A stretch of DNA of 8,030 nucleotides from DASQDN01 sp035630195 (GTDB lineage: Bacteria > Acidobacteriota > Terriglobia > Bryobacterales > Bryobacteraceae): NCBI GenBank assembly GCA_035630195.1, contig DASQLD010000460.1:1-8030 (forward strand). The letters are read 5' to 3'. The translations under genes were made by a program, and so were the position numbers. The notes beneath the pieces were generated by a model. That model was given only the letters and a program-made list of their open reading frames with translations. It had not been told where the DNA came from and made no database searches. Positions within the stretch are counted from its first letter, which is position 1, and the number at the start of each line of letters is the position of its first letter. Below, piece after piece: positions 6,719-8,030 of this stretch.

Positions 6719-8030
6719 ATGTCAGCAATGGCTGCCGGTGACCGGCTGGGTCCCTACGAGCTACTCACTCGGATTGGGCAGGGCGGCATGGGCGACGTGT
6801 GGCGCGCGAAGGACTCGCGGCTGAACCGTCTTGTCGCGATCAAAGTAGTTGGCGGCGACCAGACTGTCCAACGGGACTTCCACTTGCGTTTCGAACGTGA
6901 AGCGAAGGCGATTTCGAGTCTCAACCATCCACACATTTGCACAGTCCACGATTTCGGTGCAGCCAACGGTCAGCAGTTTCTCGTGATGGAGTACCTAGAG
7001 GGAGAGACGCTGGCCGCGAGGCTGCAGCGCGGGCCGATGGAATTCGAAGACTTCCTTCGTTATGCGCTCGAGATAGCGGATGCGCTAAGCGAGGCTCACC
7101 GACACGGATTGGTTCATCGAGATCTGAAGCCGGCCAATGTAATGCTGACAAAGTCAGGAGCTAAAGTCCTCGATTTCGGCTTGGCGCATAGCGTCCGGTT
7201 TGCGGCGGGTGAGGAGGCGGAAACGCTAACGCAAGCCCTCACAACCAAAGGCATGATTTTGGGAACGTACCCATACATGTCACCGGAGCAGTTGCAGCGG
7301 CGGGAGGTGGATGGCCGCTCGGACATATTCTCTTTCGGGGCGGTGATGTATGAGATGGTATCGGGGCACCGGGCATTCGCGGGCGAGAGCACCGCAAGCG
7401 TCATCGCCGCCGTACTGAAACACAAGCCAGCACCCGTGTCCAATTTACGGCCGGATGTAACGCCCACTGTGGCCTGGATTGTACAGACCTGCCTTGAGAA
7501 GGAACCGGACGACCGCTGGCAGTCCGCCCGCGATGTAATGCTGTATCTCGCACGATTGCGTGAGGTTCAGTCAGACGGAGCGTCGACGACGTCTAGGGTC
7601 TCGACACGTCGCAGTTGGGGCAGGACAGCTGCCGTAGGGCTATGCGGCCTCACGGTAGGTGCGGTCATTACCAGCACATGGTTCGGCGTACATAGACCCG
7701 AACCGCACAGAAGCGTGCTGCAGTTTGACATCGCGGCGCCACCCGGCGCTCCTTTCTCGATGTCCTGGAACGCATCCGTGCCGGTGATCGATTTTTCCGT
7801 GTCTCCAGATGGAACCAAGATCGCTTTTGTTGCAGAACAAAACACCATACCGTTGATCTGGGTACGCTCTATGAGCGAACCAGCGGCCAAACCTCTGGCC
7901 GGTACGGAGGGTGCGCAGTACCCGTTCTGGTCTCCGGAAAGCCGCTCACTCGGCTTCTTCGCGCAGAACGCGCTCAAAAAGGTGGATGCGAACGGCGGCG
8001 GGCCGCCGGTTCTATTGGCGGATGTTTCCA
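6719..8030 (+). CDS. Membrane-anchored Ser/Thr protein kinase with PD40 repeats (partial)
   Basis: This is a Hanks-type (PknB-like) kinase that phosphorylates Ser/Thr in the cytoplasm; its target is unknown. The frame is open from ATG 6719 to the right edge (437 codons), so the C-terminus is missing. All core kinase motifs are present: glycine loop G20-Q-G-G-M-G25, VAIK lysine K42, the probable alphaC glutamate E61, catalytic HRDLKPAN 133-140 (D135), metal-binding DFG 152-154, the activation segment ending GTYPYMSPEQ (182-191), DGRSDIFSFG (198-207), and the subdomain XI arginine in DDRW (R266). The kinase domain ends near 282. A juxtamembrane linker rich in Ser/Thr/Arg follows, then one membrane span at about 303-323. 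The outside part begins PD40/TolB-like blades with SPDGTKIAF (362-370) and a weaker WSPESRSLGFF. This architecture is common in Acidobacteriota. Starts at ATG 6719 and 6728 both fit, giving MSAMAAGDRLGPYELL or MAAGDRLGPYELL; neither has a Shine-Dalgarno. It is divergent from the receptor remnant, with no operon partner visible. Confidence 0.95.
   Translation, partial: MSAMAAGDRLGPYELLTRIGQGGMGDVWRAKDSRLNRLVAIKVVGGDQTVQRDFHLRFEREAKAISSLNHPHICTVHDFGAANGQQFLVMEYLEGETLAARLQRGPMEFEDFLRYALEIADALSEAHRHGLVHRDLKPANVMLTKSGAKVLDFGLAHSVRFAAGEEAETLTQALTTKGMILGTYPYMSPEQLQRREVDGRSDIFSFGAVMYEMVSGHRAFAGESTASVIAAVLKHKPAPVSNLRPDVTPTVAWIVQTCLEKEPDDRWQSARDVMLYLARLREVQSDGASTTSRVSTRRSWGRTAAVGLCGLTVGAVITSTWFGVHRPEPHRSVLQFDIAAPPGAPFSMSWNASVPVIDFSVSPDGTKIAFVAEQNTIPLIWVRSMSEPAAKPLAGTEGAQYPFWSPESRSLGFFAQNALKKVDANGGGPPVLLADVS

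Noticed and set aside
6754..7977. Minus-strand open frames opposite the kinase (for example 7114-7467 and 7567-7977).
   Set aside because: They are antisense to a kinase gene whose catalytic motifs are all intact; no independent support was seen.

Overview
The window looks like accessory DNA from an Acidobacteriota-type bacterium, perhaps Solibacter/Bryobacter-like. This is inferred from two hallmark protein kinds seen together. One is a very long outer-membrane receptor with an N-terminal carboxypeptidase-regulatory-like domain and the 'LPLNGRNF ... SAEYGRG' plug signature. The other is a membrane-anchored Ser/Thr kinase with a PD40 (WD40-like/TolB-like) extracytoplasmic region. Base composition is moderately GC-rich. 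No rRNA, tRNA, CRISPR array or intact transposase was seen.

Layout, left to right. (1) Positions 45-1026, minus strand: a broken lipoprotein gene. Two single-base frameshifts split it across three frames. Joining them gives a protein of about 327 residues with a lipobox and two aspartate-rich FG-GAP/calcium-loop-like motifs. (2) About 1144-1483: no gene, but an 18-bp perfect palindrome just past the end of the next gene. (3) Positions 1484-4741, minus strand: an intact 1085-residue Oar/SusC-like TonB-dependent-receptor family protein with a strong Shine-Dalgarno sequence. (4) About 4755-5398: an upstream region with a repeated 9-mer, then plus-strand coding-like debris: a 38-codon double-CxxC zinc-finger-like stretch and a 59-codon open frame with high GC3. 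(5) About 5366-6277, minus strand: the middle-to-late barrel part of a second receptor of the same family, missing its first several hundred residues and its C-terminus. (6) Positions 6278-6718: mostly non-coding, with an orphan ribosome-binding site plus a 20-codon mini-ORF on the minus strand and a hairpin. (7) Positions 6719-8030, plus strand: the Ser/Thr protein kinase, running off the right edge.

How they fit together: the intact receptor and the kinase are the only two genes that look functional, and they are transcribed away from each other. Everything between them (4755-6718) reads as a decayed zone: a receptor remnant cut at both ends and scraps of unrelated plus-strand reading frames. 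The broken lipoprotein at the left edge adds to the picture of gene decay, although sequencing or assembly error is a real alternative for its two frameshifts. I see no convincing new multi-gene system. The most unusual signal is the double-CxxC fragment at 4986-5102.
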